DNA from: Thysanoteuthis rhombus
Lineage: Eukaryota > Mollusca > Cephalopoda > Oegopsida > Thysanoteuthidae
Reading direction: 5' to 3'
Assembly (NCBI GenBank): GCA_963457665.1
Contig: OY735212.1
Coordinates: 57,650,038-57,714,037 of the forward strand
Length of the DNA stretch: 64,000 nucleotides
A program made the translations under genes and the position numbers. A model generated the notes under the pieces. The model was not told the DNA's origin, ran no database searches, and saw nothing but the letters and a program-made list of their open reading frames with translations. Positions 25,108 through 36,589 of the stretch are shown here, piece by piece (the first letter of the stretch is position 1; each line of letters opens with the position of its first letter).

Positions 25108-25545
25108 ATGTGGTTTGGTCACTCAACAGAAACTTTTCTATAACAAGTGACTGACATCTCTTGGCAGCATGCCATGTTGGGGGTGAAAGATTTGGTATAA
25201 TGTGTGACCACTGAATAAATTACTGTTGTTGCCTCTTGGTGGGCTGTGATTGCAAACAAAGGCTGAATTTTCAAAAAAAACTAATGTGAATATAGCTGGA
25301 CACAAACAAAGAGAGAGATTTAGCATAGACTTGTATTGTAAATTACCCAACACACACTTAAAACGTAGATGAGGGAAATTTTCAACAAAAGAAGAAAACC
25401 TTTTTTGATAGACTTAATGGAGAATAAATGTTAACATTTTCTGCCCTCTTATTCCATTGGTGTGTCTTTATGCACGATACATACCTATTTAGCCAGATAG
25501 ACTTGGAAACTGAAGAAACCTATGTTGACAGTTTTGATGACATTT
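25108..25545 (+). repeat. Family A repeat, forward, full length
   Basis: Starts tggtttggtcactcaacag and includes gcagcatgccatgttggggg, tagctggacacaaac and ctcttattccattggtgtg. It ends actgaagaaacctatgttg with acagttttgatgac. It lies only 125 bp beyond the donor end of the ADAM17 exon at 25670. Confidence 0.87.
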
Positions 25546-25669
25546 TTAGATAATGGTTTCTAACAAAGTTTGTTCTCAATTCCTTGACACAAATGATAGT
25601 TAAGATAAACAAATCAGCGACTTCACTAATACAATGTACTAACAAGAGACAGTGATCAGGATTACTTAC

Positions 25670-25803
25670 CATCAACAGTCCCAGAATAGAAGTTCATTGT
25701 AGAAACATTGATGGGTATTTTCTCATTTTGATCAGTGGTTATAAGGGTTTGGAAATTTTCAGAAAAGAGACCAGTTTTTGATTTAAGCAAAAGTTTGAAA
25801 TTT
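25670..25803 (-). CDS. ADAM17: ADAM17/TACE prodomain exon (first clean junction)
   Basis: A 134-bp exon with acceptor ctttatttcag and donor GTAAGT. One leading base completes an Arg codon begun by the exon at 28187-28313, and one trailing base is completed by the exon at 10967-11055. It encodes NFKLLLKSKTGLFSENFQTL, then ITTDQNEKIPINVSTMNFYS and GTVD. ADAM17 has the same layout: an FxLxL strand, a LFS-NF motif and a DFFTGHV-type motif. The frame is fully open. It is part of the N-terminal inhibitory prodomain of a secretory-pathway type I membrane protease. Confidence 0.9.
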
Positions 25804-26750
25804 CTGAAATAAAGGAGAACAATTAAGTTTCATTCAATTCCTAAATATTAATATTAAAATGTTATCAATTTTTAATAATTTTTGTTTTATTGAACAATCG
25901 TAGCCATCAAATATGGCGAAGGGTTCTATACTTTTTTTTAATCTGTGCGTGTGTTGGTTTGTTTGTGTATTCCAGCACTCCTGGCCATACAGCTTGGTGT
26001 ACAGACTTGAAAATTGGTATCAGAACTCCTCTAAACTTTTTCTAGAAAAGTATTTTTGATTCAGGGTGAGAGGAAATGCTTCTCTTTTCTTTTTTTACAC
26101 TTTTGGGTCTTCATTCTGACAAGGTTTTTTTTAATAATGTCCAGATTCTGGGGATTTTGTTTTTTCTGGTTGTTTTTTTTTTTACCCTATTTCAGATGTT
26201 TCCAAGAGGAAAATGCCAGTGATGTCATAAACAGACTTTGCTCTGACCATATTCATTCTCTGATGCAATTTCTTTACATGACTTCAGATTTTCATGCTAT
26301 GGTTGTTGAATTATTGACTATGACAGCAAGTTTTATTTTTGTTGCTTTTTAATGCAACCCTGAGATTGTTTGCACAAATCCTTTGACCTCAAGTAAGCAG
26401 CAAAAAACAGATAAAAATAATCAGCTTCCAAGAAGATTTGAACTTGCATCCTTTATCCTTGGGAGCCAATCAGAACATTGTAAAAAATAGCAACAAAAAT
26501 GAGATGTGAGAAAAACTAGTAAAAAATTTATAACATCAACAATATTTCATTGAATACATTAGGAGAACCTAAGACTAAGTGTTCAATGTTTAAAAGCTTC
26601 TCATCATCAATGCAAAATATAAGTTAAAGATAAGAATATTTTCATAAATGTAAGTTATAGCAAGGAATAATTTTCACTTATTCACAAAGATACTCTCCTT
26701 TTTATAAATATACGTCAATTCTTATTTATATATGATATAACTGGACCTTG
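25804..26750. other. ADAM17 intron, no feature recognised
   Basis: T-rich intron. An open frame at 26056-26352 on the plus strand (antisense to the gene) is rich in F and L from poly-T runs and lacks splice or homology support. Confidence 0.45.
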
Positions 26751-26756
26751 CATAAA

Positions 26757-28075
26757 TGAATCATTGTAGCCTGTGCATGTACCAGTACCAATAATCTTAA
26801 AAATGATCTAAAATTACCTTTTTAAATAGATCTATCAAAAATCATATATAAAAAAATTACCCACACAAGATTTGGGCATTGTTGGTTGTAAAAGGACCAT
26901 AGAGACCCAAAAGAGCTCTTTTTTCGAAAAACTATCAAAAATATTTTTATTTGGAGCCTAGTGGTGTACTTATGCAAATTTTCATTGTTGTGACCAGGTG
27001 CACATCATCATCATCAGTCTTTTAACGTCCATCGTTTGACATAGACCTTCCCCAGGATTTGCCACAATTCTCTATCATGGGTGTTGCAGAGCCAGTAGTT
27101 CCTGAATCTGTCTAGTTCATCTCTCCATCTTTTGTTCTGTCAGCCTCGGTTTCTGATGTGATCTCTGGGGATCCATATTGTGAGACGCGATGTCCATCAG
27201 TTGTCTTTCATTCTTGTAAGTGACCTGCCCATGGACATTTGAGTTTTTTAATACCTTCTATGATGTCACAGACTCCTGTTTTCTTCTTTATATACTGTGC
27301 TGTCTTGTGATCTCTTCATATAAGGTTGAGCATGATTCTCTCATGCGCACATTACATACTTCCTAGTTTGCAGGTTAGTCTTTTGGTTAAGTTCCATGTT
27401 TCAGCTCCATAAGTGACTATCGGGAGAATGCATTGGTTGTATACTCTTCTTTTTAGGATTATTGGGATCATCTGGTTCTTGAAAGTTGAGCTTGCTCTGC
27501 CAAAGGCTTGCAATCTCAAAGTGATTCTTCGCTTGATTTCCTCCTCTTTTGAGGGTCTCATGGAGATCCAATGTCCTAGGTAGATGTAGTGGTCTATTTT
27601 GCCGAGTTTTGCATCTTCTATCTTGACAGTTATGTTTTTATTCTCAACATGATTATTGCACATGATTTTCTTTTTACTGAAGTTCATGTGTAGGCCTACT
27701 TTTTTGCTTTCTTTGTTTAGATCATCAAGCATTAGTTGGAAGTCGTGGAGGTTCTCTGCGAAAAGGACAATGTCGTCTGCAAATCTAAGGTTGCTCAAGT
27801 ATTCACCGTCTATTTTGATTCCTCTATTTTCCCAGTCCATGCTTCGGAAGATCATCTCAAGGCAGGCTGTAAAGAGTTTGGATGAGCTGGTATCACCCTG
27901 TTTTACTCCTTTTTGGAGCTGAAAAGGTTCAGAGTCCTTATGTAGCCTAATGAATGAATTGCTATGGTTGTATATGTGTTCTAGTACTTTAACGTACACA
28001 AAGACACAAATCTGCACCCTACTTGGCTGGTTGGATGGACAGGCTATTTGTGAGGCTATAGGGATTTGATGTAAG
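26757..28075 (+). repeat. Family B repeat with inverted ends, split by a LINE
   Basis: Left part 26757-27004: gaatcattgtagcctg at the start, then gggcattgttgg and cctagtggtgtactta. Right part 27994-28075: cctacttggctggttgg and gaggctatagggatttgat at the end. The start (gaatcac.rtagcc) and end (ggctac.gtgattc) of the family are inverted repeats of about 14 bp. Intact length would be about 340-380 bp. No coding potential; MITE-like. Confidence 0.65.
27005..27993 (-). mobile_element. RTE-like LINE, reverse-transcriptase C-terminal half
   Basis: The longest LINE coding remnant in the window, a frame of about 190 clean LINE codons on the minus strand. It starts at the thumb-proximal part of the RT with QKGVKQGDTSS, then LRFADDIVLFAENLHDFQLM, which holds the catalytic FADD box (family F/YxDD) at about 27765-27785. 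It ends before the GAT tail. The 3' tail is at 27003-27018. The flanking heptamers gtgcaca (26998-27004) and gtacaca (27994-28000) match at 6 of 7 and are the likely target-site duplication in family B. The endonuclease domain and the first RT motifs are absent (5' truncation). Confidence 0.88.
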
Positions 28076-28186
28076 TCACGATTCAAAACTAAAGACAGTA
28101 CAATTTTTTCTGTGTTATTCAAATGTGTATATTGCTTTGTGTTCTATTCCTAGTTACAAAATTTTTCAGTGTGTAAAAGGACTTAC

Positions 28187-28313
28187 CTTTGGAGTGTGCT
28201 GAATGTAACAACTCTTGGAAGATCCTGTTCAACATAATGAGAGTTTCTGGGGGCAATTGTATGGACATGGATATCTTTGATTATCTCGAATTGCCTTACT
28301 TTATGATGCAAAC
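28187..28313 (-). CDS. ADAM17: ADAM17/TACE N-terminal prodomain exon, with apparent frameshift
   Basis: The donor is GTAAGT. The likely acceptor is gttgttgcag, with aag 10 bp upstream as an alternative. From the acceptor the frame reads LHHKVRQFEIIKDIHVH. From about 28255 down to the donor, the frame that joins the next exon correctly reads IAPRNSHYVEQDLPRVVTFS then TLQ. The ADAM17 family has a TFSALKR-like end followed by an HFxLxL start in the next exon, as seen here. The two halves are in different frames: one extra base lies near 28255-28265 (tgttatgg). Possible explanations are an assembly error, a real allele or pseudogenisation, or wrong boundaries, with coding starting nearer to 28277. 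The signal-peptide exon should end with two spare bases. Confidence 0.75.
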
Positions 28314-28524
28314 TGCAACAACCTTAAAAACAGAAGGAAATGGAAAAAAATGACACTGAAATGATACCTGCTTTTTGTGGATAAAGAGTTTAGCTGTGCC
28401 ATCAGAAATGACAGTATATGTGGAATATAATGATGTACACAATGCAATTTATATATGTAGAAGATAGAAATTTGCATTGCAATGAGAATAGTGTTCTATT
28501 GACTACAAATGATTTTTATTATTA

Positions 28525-28830
28525 GAAAATGAACAAAATTCTATTTTACTATGTCAGTTACGCACATAAAATCATTTTTAGGTCAATTGCATGAATGAAA
28601 TTCTATTTTGCTACATCCGTTACACAAATGGAATTCTATTTGAATATGTCAGTTACGTACACAAAATCATTTTTAGATCAAATGCACAAATGAAATTCTA
28701 TTTTGCTACATCCGTTACAGAAATGAAAATCCATTTTATTATGTCATTAGAGGATGAAATCCTACTTTACCACATCAGTTCCATGAATGGAATTCTTTTT
28801 CACTTCATCAGCTACATCTCTCAGCATGAC
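28525..28830. repeat. Minisatellite of about 36-bp units, 210 bp upstream of an exon
   Basis: About eight degenerate units of the type aatgaaattctattttgcta plus catccgttacaca, with a higher-order repeat of about 110 bp: cataaaatcatttttaggtc recurs as acaaaatcatttttagatc. The plus-strand open frame at 28591-28869 is a by-product of a unit length near 36 (a multiple of 3). Confidence 0.8.
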
Positions 28831-28918
28831 AGAAGACATCTTCACATTGCTAAGTATTATATCTGTTGATTGTTGGTACTATAATCTATTCTTATTTTGT
28901 GCAACCAATCTTGCTATT

Positions 28919-29206
28919 TAGATATCTTTAATCTCCTTGCTTGTCAATGCACTGAACCCAACAGTTCTCATTGATCAAAGATTGTACAGTGAAAATTCCA
29001 GATCAACAATCAGCTAATAACTGCAAATCAAGGTACACATTTATCGATCCATCCATTTTGATATGTACATAGATGGATCGATAAATGTGTACCTTGATAT
29101 GCAGTTATTAGCTGAATGTTGATCTGGAATTTTCACTGTACAATCTTTGATCAATGAGAACTGTTGGGTTCAATGCATTGACAAGCAAGGAGATTAAAGA
29201 TATCTA
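28919..29206. repeat. Near-perfect 288-bp palindrome (family C)
   Basis: Arms 28919-29053 and 29072-29206 are inverted copies of 135 bp with about three mismatches, around an 18-bp spacer (29054-29071). The outer ends read tagatatctttaatctcc and its complement. The arms contain family C sequence also seen at 1080-1270. The low divergence between arms implies recent formation. A transcript from either strand would form a long hairpin. Confidence 0.92.
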
Positions 29207-29324
29207 TTTTTCAGCATAATCTTCATCAGGCTACGAACTTATTGATGAACCATTATTATATTTTTCATAGAATATTAAATCCTCTAAACAAGAAAAAGTG
29301 AGCAACGCTGGATGAATTAATTGG

Positions 29325-29745
29325 AACCTTGCTATCACAGTCAATAATTGAACAACTGTTGCGTCAAAATTAGAAGTTATATAAAATTATTCCAGCAAAG
29401 AATAAATATGTTCTGAATTAATACTATTTATAAAACCACTGGTGTTTTTCATTTGAATACATCTAAGATAAGATTAAGGAAATATCTAGACTCTGGAAAA
29501 ATCTAGATGTTATTAAACCCGTCAAAATATTACGCCAAAAGGGTAAAAAAAAAAACTTTTTTAGAAAATAATCACAAAAAGATTTTCCTAAGAGATTCAG
29601 TGGAGTACTGATGGCAATTTTCAAATCTGTAAATAAAAAGTATGGCCAGAAGAGCTTGAATACACACACACACATACATATATAAAAAGGATAGAACACT
29701 TCACCATCCTTGATGGCTATGGTTGTTCAATCATTCAAGTTATAA
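29325..29745. repeat. Family D repeat, possibly foldback
   Basis: 29333-29510 matches 58545-58700 through cttgctatcacagtcaata, gttgcgtcaaaatt, gaataaatatg and aatatctaga.tctgg. The phrase ggctatggttgttcaatcatt at about 29716 is a diverged reverse complement of the start (aattgaacaactgttgcg), so the element may have inverted ends about 400 bp apart. Confidence 0.45.
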
Positions 29746-29749
29746 AAAC

Positions 29750-30870
29750 GTACGAAACTTAAAAAAATCTACAATTTTACCAATAAAGAGGAATATTTGC
29801 CAGACACATTTTATTTATTCATTTTTCCTTAATTCTTCTATATATTTCAGCTGATAATTCCTAAAATTGTCCTATCAGTTATTTTCTATCCCATAGGATC
29901 TAAATTTATCTAAATTATTCTTTAAATTATTTATACTCGTACTCTCTTTACATAAGATGATAAACTATTCCAGTATTTCAAAATTCTTTGGAAGAAATAA
30001 ATCAATTCGTTTTTATAATAAACCTAGCTAGTAAATTTCCCATCCTAACTGACTTATGGAACATTAGAATTAGACTACACAAAAATTTTTATGACTCCCA
30101 TGTAAAAAGAACAACATGATTCTTTATATAGAAGTTATTTATGATTATATTCTCAATTTTGGACTTCTTTTTCAAATTGCAGTTTTGAACATGTTCTCCT
30201 TTAACAATAGAGGTGGAAGTCATTTCTCAGAGGTGAGTATCAAATCAAATACATCTGAAGCTATCAAAATATGTCATCATTTGGGCAAGAAGGCTGTGTC
30301 TGTGTTCTCTATACTAGACTAAATAACGATGAAAAGATAAAAATCTTAATGCAATAAATTCATTCTAACTGAAATTTCAACCCTAAAAACTACAGATGCA
30401 CTAAAACTTTTTTGTTTTACAAAATTTGAGTTCTTACACTTGATTTTTGTGACCACACAAATAATGGTTGCTTCCTGTTTGTCAACACACAAGTGAAAGA
30501 AAATAACCCTTGGACCCAACTTTGCAAATGGTCAGAGAAGGTATCGTTTCATTTTACCATGTGGTAATCGGTTGTGAAGTAAATAAGTTGAATCAGTTAC
30601 CATGGGTTGGTGCGTGCTCTGTAAATGACTTTGGTTCCTTGCCAGCAGGAACCAAACCTTTTCAAATCATTCATGTGGTCACACAACTGATCTCAACTCA
30701 AATTTTGTGGAAAAGTTTTAATGCATCTTGTTTGAAATCTCAATGCAAAGAAAAGTTATTCTAAATTTTCATTGTGCTTATCTTTTCAGAACGAACAGGG
30801 TTTAATTTAATTTGTTTTTAAAAAGTGATTTGTTTTTACTTTTGATGCTTTTTTTTATGATTTCTGGAAG
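29750..30870. other. No feature recognised
   Basis: AT-rich DNA without LINE, SINE or family A-H matches. Open frames at 30116 and 30510 lack splice context and recognisable motifs. Confidence 0.4.
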
Positions 30871-30882
30871 TGTACATGTATG

Positions 30883-31117
30883 GCCATGTTGCACGAATGG
30901 TGGACAACCAATGGACATCACGACTAACGACATGGATCCCCCAAGATCACATGCGGAACCGAGGCTGGCAAAATATTAGATGGAGAGACAAGTTAGACAA
31001 ATTCAGAAAGTACTGGCTCCGCAACACCTATGATAGAGAAGTATGGCAAATCCTGGGGAAGGTCTATGTCCAACGACGGACGTTGAAAGACTGATGATGA
31101 TGATGATGATGATGAGG
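30883..31117 (+). mobile_element. Short young RTE-like LINE insertion with 9-bp TSD
   Basis: Encodes, in one open frame, GHVARMVDNQWTSRLTTWIP, then a WRDKLDKFRKYWLRNTYDRE region, then WQILGKVYVQRRTLKD, followed by the GAT tail at 31093-31114. The 9-mer acatgtatg flanks it at 30874-30882 and 31118-31126. It is 5'-truncated to 235 bp and is one of the least mutated copies here. Confidence 0.92.
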
Positions 31118-31129
31118 ACATGTATGTGT

Positions 31130-32460
31130 GCTCAATAGAAAATAAACAGTCATTCTTCAACTTACACTCAGCCCCAACCAATGAATGATATTATCCCCTA
31201 ATGAACATTATGCAGTTCCCACTTGCTACACAAATGAGCTATTTTTCTTGTAGTTGGTCAGTCACAGAGTTCAGCTGGAAAATCAAGCAAAAAGATGTAT
31301 CCATTTTACTATGAATTTACATTTTATATCAACACCACCGCCCCCATATAAAAAAAATTGGGGGGATTGGATGATTTTAAAAAACTAACTAACTAAAAAT
31401 CTCTCCTGGGGTAACAATGGTACTCACAGAAAATTTAATTGGGTTATCTTGTGTGGTTTTTGCGGTAGGCTGTCACATATGAAAGGACTAAATTTTAGTG
31501 AATTATAATGGGATTATAAAATTTTGAATAGATTTTGATTTAAATTCAATAGAAATGGTTGCTTCTTTATATCATTTATACTTGTGTGTAGTAATCCTCT
31601 CGGAGTTAGCTTTCCAGGGATAACTTTATTCTGCCACTTTGATTTTCAAGGAGTCAAAGGGATTGAGTGAATGAGTGCACTAATGCTGATTGCCCTTTAC
31701 AATCTTCCTTAACTGGGAAACTATTCATGATTATTTGTACAAATTGATACTGCAACTTTACTTTCAGGTGCCTGATTGCCACTAGGAGGTGGATAGGGGG
31801 GGAATCTATCACAATTTGATAAGTGGGGTTGGGAGAATGAGCCAGGTGGTAGGAAACGATGGGCCCCAGACAGAACATAATCGGATTGGAACAAAACAAA
31901 ATCATTTTAGAAAGATTTATTTTAAGGATGAGGCACTCACATGGGAAGTAAAAGTGTTCAGTATTGACAGGAACAAAAAAATTATTTTGTCTTTAAAGAA
32001 AAATTAAACTGAAAACTCCTTTGATGGTAACTGAAATTACCTTATACACACACTTAGTTCTTCACCTTGCATTGTTCAATAGTCGTCATTTGATAGAAAA
32101 TTTTGACAAATCCGTTGTTGCCCTCTCCAACTATTTGGTAGGAGAGAGAGTAGAGATTGACTCTTGAAAATTAATTAGCAGGGAGGAGTTCTGATAAGAG
32201 CGGCAGGGTTGGGATGGCAATTAGGCATTCAAGAGTGATCACATTAAAAAAAGACAATCCATTCATTACTAACACTAATAGAAATAATGAATTTAGTCAT
32301 AAGATCAAACAGATTTTCCATTTTGTCAGAAATCAAAACACAGTTATTCTTTGCCATTCTTGGGGGTTAGGGGCACAAGAGGGGGGCAAATGCACTAAAT
32401 CCATGAATTGTTTTTGCTGACCGGCCCCCCCAAACCATAAATCTTGTACCATAAACCTTT
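31130..32460. other. No feature recognised
   Basis: No exon or repeat match. Open frames at 31789-32007 and 32214-32420 have no supporting motif or splice signal. Confidence 0.4.
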
Positions 32461-32479
32461 AGATAAATAAACAATTTAC

Positions 32480-32792
32480 CATATCTCTGAATTTTTGAGA
32501 TGAGGTATTATTATCATTTCTATTATGGACACATAGCATAGTGGTTACAGAATCAGACAAAATTACTGCAAGTAATCTGATGGTTCTAGGTTCAATCCTT
32601 GTGTGAGACAATAATAATACTACTAATGCTAAGAGGGGAGATCGGTCAATATACCCCCCCCCCCCCGTCGGTTAAATAAAGGGTTCGGTTTGTTATTTCC
32701 CCACACCAACCAGATGATACCTGGTGAATGTACAATGGCCAAAACGTTGTATGGAAAACAACCAAGATGAGGATAGTCCGAATAATAATAAA
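32480..32792 (+). mobile_element. tRNA-derived SINE with inverted tail at its 5' end; 11-bp TSD
   Basis: Begins atctctgaatttttgagatg and aggtattattatcatttcta, the reverse complement of the tail of the SINE copy at 24078-24482. It then has the head (cacatagcatagtggttac, box A; ggttcaatcct, box B), a poly-C run and the 3' domain (gatacctggtgaatgtac, ggccaaaacgttgtatgg). The 11-mer aaacaatttac flanks it at 32469-32479 and 32793-32803. Diverged from the first copy but the same architecture. Confidence 0.8.
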
Positions 32793-32809
32793 AAACAATT
32801 TACTATTCA

Positions 32810-35350
32810 AAAACTACAAATGAATAAAGGAATACTGTGAAGCATATGGTAAAAAAATGCATAGTTAATTAATGAAAGCTATAAATTTCATTAAGCTACA
32901 GGACAGTGAATTGGGAAAAAGATCTTATGTCTAAAACACTGTTTGACTAACCAGTCTGCAAGCGTAAACAAGTTTTCAACTACAATTATCTCTGGATTTA
33001 TATTGTCTTCATAAATGATTTTTAGTTGTTTAGTTTCAACAATCAATTTTTTATGACACAAAGAATTGTACTACAGAATTAATGGGTTACACGTCCCAGA
33101 CGTTTTTATAGACACATGTAATGTTCTGTCAAAAGTCCAGGGTTGTTGCTAAATCATAGATATGTATGTATTTATAATATCCTAAACTTTTACGTTTTGT
33201 TCATGTTATACTGCATATTTTCTATGAAGCAGTTTTTCATGATACATTGAAAAACTTTAAAAAATATTCCCATTATATTATTCAATACTGAACCACAAAT
33301 TATCGAAACTGTGAATGGAAAAAAACACAAATGGCAAAAGATAACAATACTATCTGCCTTGATTAATTCAACAAATTGAATGATTATCATGAAACTATTT
33401 TTGTCTGTATTTCTGAGGTGAAGTTTTGTGACAATTATACATTGATTCATTCTGAACACTTTCCTTGTCTTTATTGTTTTTATCCCAGTTGTTGTTGCTC
33501 CTGGCCTTCCATAAAACATTTGACTTGAATAAAGAATCTCTCCAGACTGAATATTCATTCATGTGGAAGATTCAATTCAGAAATTTTTTCAAATGAAAAG
33601 GTAAAAAGATATCAACAGTAATGGAAATGGAGGGGTACGGCCTATACGTCTCAGTTCTGGCTTTTTGTGAGATCAATATCAACTAATGGAGACCACACAA
33701 GATATTTAGTTCCCCAAACCCAGCCGGACCTTATGCCTACTTCTCAAAACCCGCTACTATCACAGATAATCATGAAAATCAGGGTTGAATTTTTTACTTT
33801 GTTTAATCCTGATTTGTCTCCGTCCAGTATTATTACAATCCCTGATTATAAGAAATAAAGTTTGACCTACATTTCATCACTTTTTTCAGAATAAAAGTAA
33901 TAATATTAGAGAAAATTAAAAATAATAACAGAGATAAAATAAACAATTGTAGAAAAAAAAATCTCCTTCTGGTAAAAAGAAAAAATCTTGCTTTTCTCCA
34001 AACAAAAGTTAACTACTTCCACTTTTACTATCTTAAAATTATTTTCCCCAGTGTCTTTAATGAAAATTTTCTCTAAAACCTTTTTATCATTACACCAACC
34101 AAAATGTTATATCACTTTTCACCTCAGTTGGGTTTTTTTTTTTACTATAAAATACTTTATTCATATTTTTCAACATTTTATATTTTCCCCCAAAACAAAG
34201 GAACATCATAAATGAAAAAAAAATAGAAAATAACTTTGGAAATTACTTTGAGAGAGAAAAGCCTGCACCAAGTGTTCACAATGTAGTCTCAGGATTTTTT
34301 CCCAAGAGCTTAGACAATTTATCTGAAAGCAGATCTCGTTTTAATTAAAATTTTTTTGGAAACATTTCTCGTTTCCAAAATTTTTTCAAAAGTTTAATCT
34401 CCATTTTTATCCTGATTTTTGAAAACCAAGAACTTGATTTAAAAATTCAGGAGAAATTTTAGAGCTGAAATATAAAGCTAATTTTTCTAAATGATATACT
34501 AAAAACCATTAGAAACAATAACATGAAATATGCAGTAAAAGAAAAAAAATCAAAATATTTAATAATTTCATTAAATTATAAAAAAATAAATGTAAAATTG
34601 CAAATATACAGGTTATTATAAGTTACTGAAAAAAGCCACTAATTTCCTCAGAGCATGATACGTAGCTAATTGAAAAAGCAGAAATTGAAAAAGTAAAGAA
34701 AATCATTGATTTATAAATCAAAATACTTTTAGATATACCATTAGAAGATCTCTCTAAGAATAAAGCATGCTTGCAAATATCCAATAATATGAAGTTCAGC
34801 CATAAAAAATAAATTATGTTATCTCTACACACATCTTAAAGCAAGCTTGTAATTGATGAATCTAGAGATTCAGTGGATTTTTTAGGCCAAATTTAAATTT
34901 GAGCCAGATTTAATTTTTAGATTCCTCATAAATTCTGAAAGCAAATAAAATCACAAAATGTGTTGAGCTGGGCAGAAGTTGGATAAGCAAGAATATCTTT
35001 GAGATTACAAAATGAGTCCCTACCTCCAAAACAAAAAAAATGTTACAGGAAAAGTGAAATCAAAATTAAATGATAAGAATTTGCAGGTTGAAGCATAAGT
35101 TAATGCAAATGAACATGTATTAACTTGAAGAGAGAATCAGTGTCATATATACATACATTAATATACATAAATACACTTTCAAAAACCAAAATATTACAAT
35201 AATGTTCTCATTCATGTATACATAACAAGGCATGGATCAACATGATAATTCAAACACCTTTACAGGAATTAGCATGTTCATTCATTTTACAGTGATGTGC
35301 ATTATTGTGCTTCTGCAAATATACACTCTAAACGAATGATACACTCACAT
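32810..35350. other. Low-complexity AT-rich stretch, no gene
   Basis: 33860-34620 is extremely A- or T-rich with runs of seven to nine T. No exon, LINE or family match. Open frames here are of K, F, I and N composition and unconvincing. Confidence 0.5.
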
Positions 35351-35361
35351 ACAGGCAAATA

Positions 35362-36186
35362 TTAAGTTGGAGTAAAAATAAATGCATTTTTGTTATTCTA
35401 ATCTTTGATGCTTTCTTTTGGAATAAACCATCAACTATGTTCATGGAATATACCATTTTAAAGCTTGGATTTTGCTCTATTTATTCAAGATGAATGTTTT
35501 CTTTCCACTATTTATTCAGGTCTATTTGAGGCTGTCAAATCAAAGAAGGAAAAAAAGCAAATTCAAACAATTTTGTTCTATGACTTCGAAATGAGATGTG
35601 AAGCAGTAGAAACCAAATATTTAGCCAAGGGACCGTCAACAAATGTTCAGCTCAACATTGGTCCCAAAAATTCCAAAACACAGACAAAAGCGGTGAAAAT
35701 GTAGATGTCCTTCTTTGATTGACAGAATTCAATTGAGGGGTATTACTGTGGCGGACACACGCAAAATGATTTGAGAGGCTGCAGAGAAACAAATCAATCA
35801 CCAATTCAACAAAATATTTGTACCATTTTGGAAAAACAGAATGTTCATGTCATGCAACTGACCATGCAAAAATTTAATGAACAAGGCTATAAAACTCTAA
35901 TACACCAAGCTTACTCACTAGACCTCTCTCCAACCAATAACCACTTTTTCAAGCATTTTGACCATTTTCCACTAGGGAAGATCTCCAGCAACTAGGAAAC
36001 ATCTCAAAATGCCTTCAAAGAATTCACTGGTTCCAAGCCTCCAAAGTTCAATGGACTCGTTTCATAGTTGGCAAAAATGTATGGATTCTGAAGATTCTTA
36101 TTTTGATTAATAACTTTTATTCAAAGCTGAGATATACTGCTTTTAATTTGATAGTAAAAACCACAGTTATTCTTGTACCACCCTAA
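35362..36186 (+). mobile_element. Internally deleted mariner transposon relic
   Basis: TIRs: ttaagttggagtaaaaata from 35362 and, reverse-complemented, ttagggtggtacaagaataa ending at 36186, with TA on both sides (35360-35361 and 36187-36188). The 5' ORF remnant has KKQIQTILFYDFEM, the start of the mariner HTH region. After a deletion, the 3' remnant reads HQAYSLDLSPTNNHFFKH, matching the family's HPPYSPDLSPxDxxLF motif, and near the end WQKCMDSEDSYFD. The catalytic D after SPT is N, and there are stops and frameshifts. At 825 bp against about 1.3 kb for intact mariners, it is dead. Confidence 0.9.
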
Positions 36187-36589
36187 TATATTCATCATCA
36201 GGATGTTTATATTTTCATGCAGATTCGAAATCATCATTAGGTCAAAATCAGAGATGGAACATTTGCCATAAAGCAATTCAATAATTGAAAGATGTCATTT
36301 TTTTCAAATTTTAGAACAATTTAAAAGTAAAATATTTCTTGTCCACATCCTGAAAATTGTCAGATTCTGAAAAATCCCTTCAAGCACTTATGATGAAAAG
36401 GCAATAAATTAAGTGATCATTACAAATCCACTGTTATGAAAAATATCAAAAAAAAAAGAAAAAAAGAATTCTGTGATCTGCACATAAATTCAACAAATTC
36501 TTCCTTACCGTATAGCATATCTTTCCTAAATTTCAGTGGGAACTCTTTTAGAATTTCTGTGGAGAAAACTATGCATGGAAGGTAATTTT

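Noticed and set aside
28591..28869. Repetitive open frame that might look like a repeat protein
   Set aside because: The unit length of the minisatellite is close to a multiple of three, which keeps the frame open by chance; no leader or homology.
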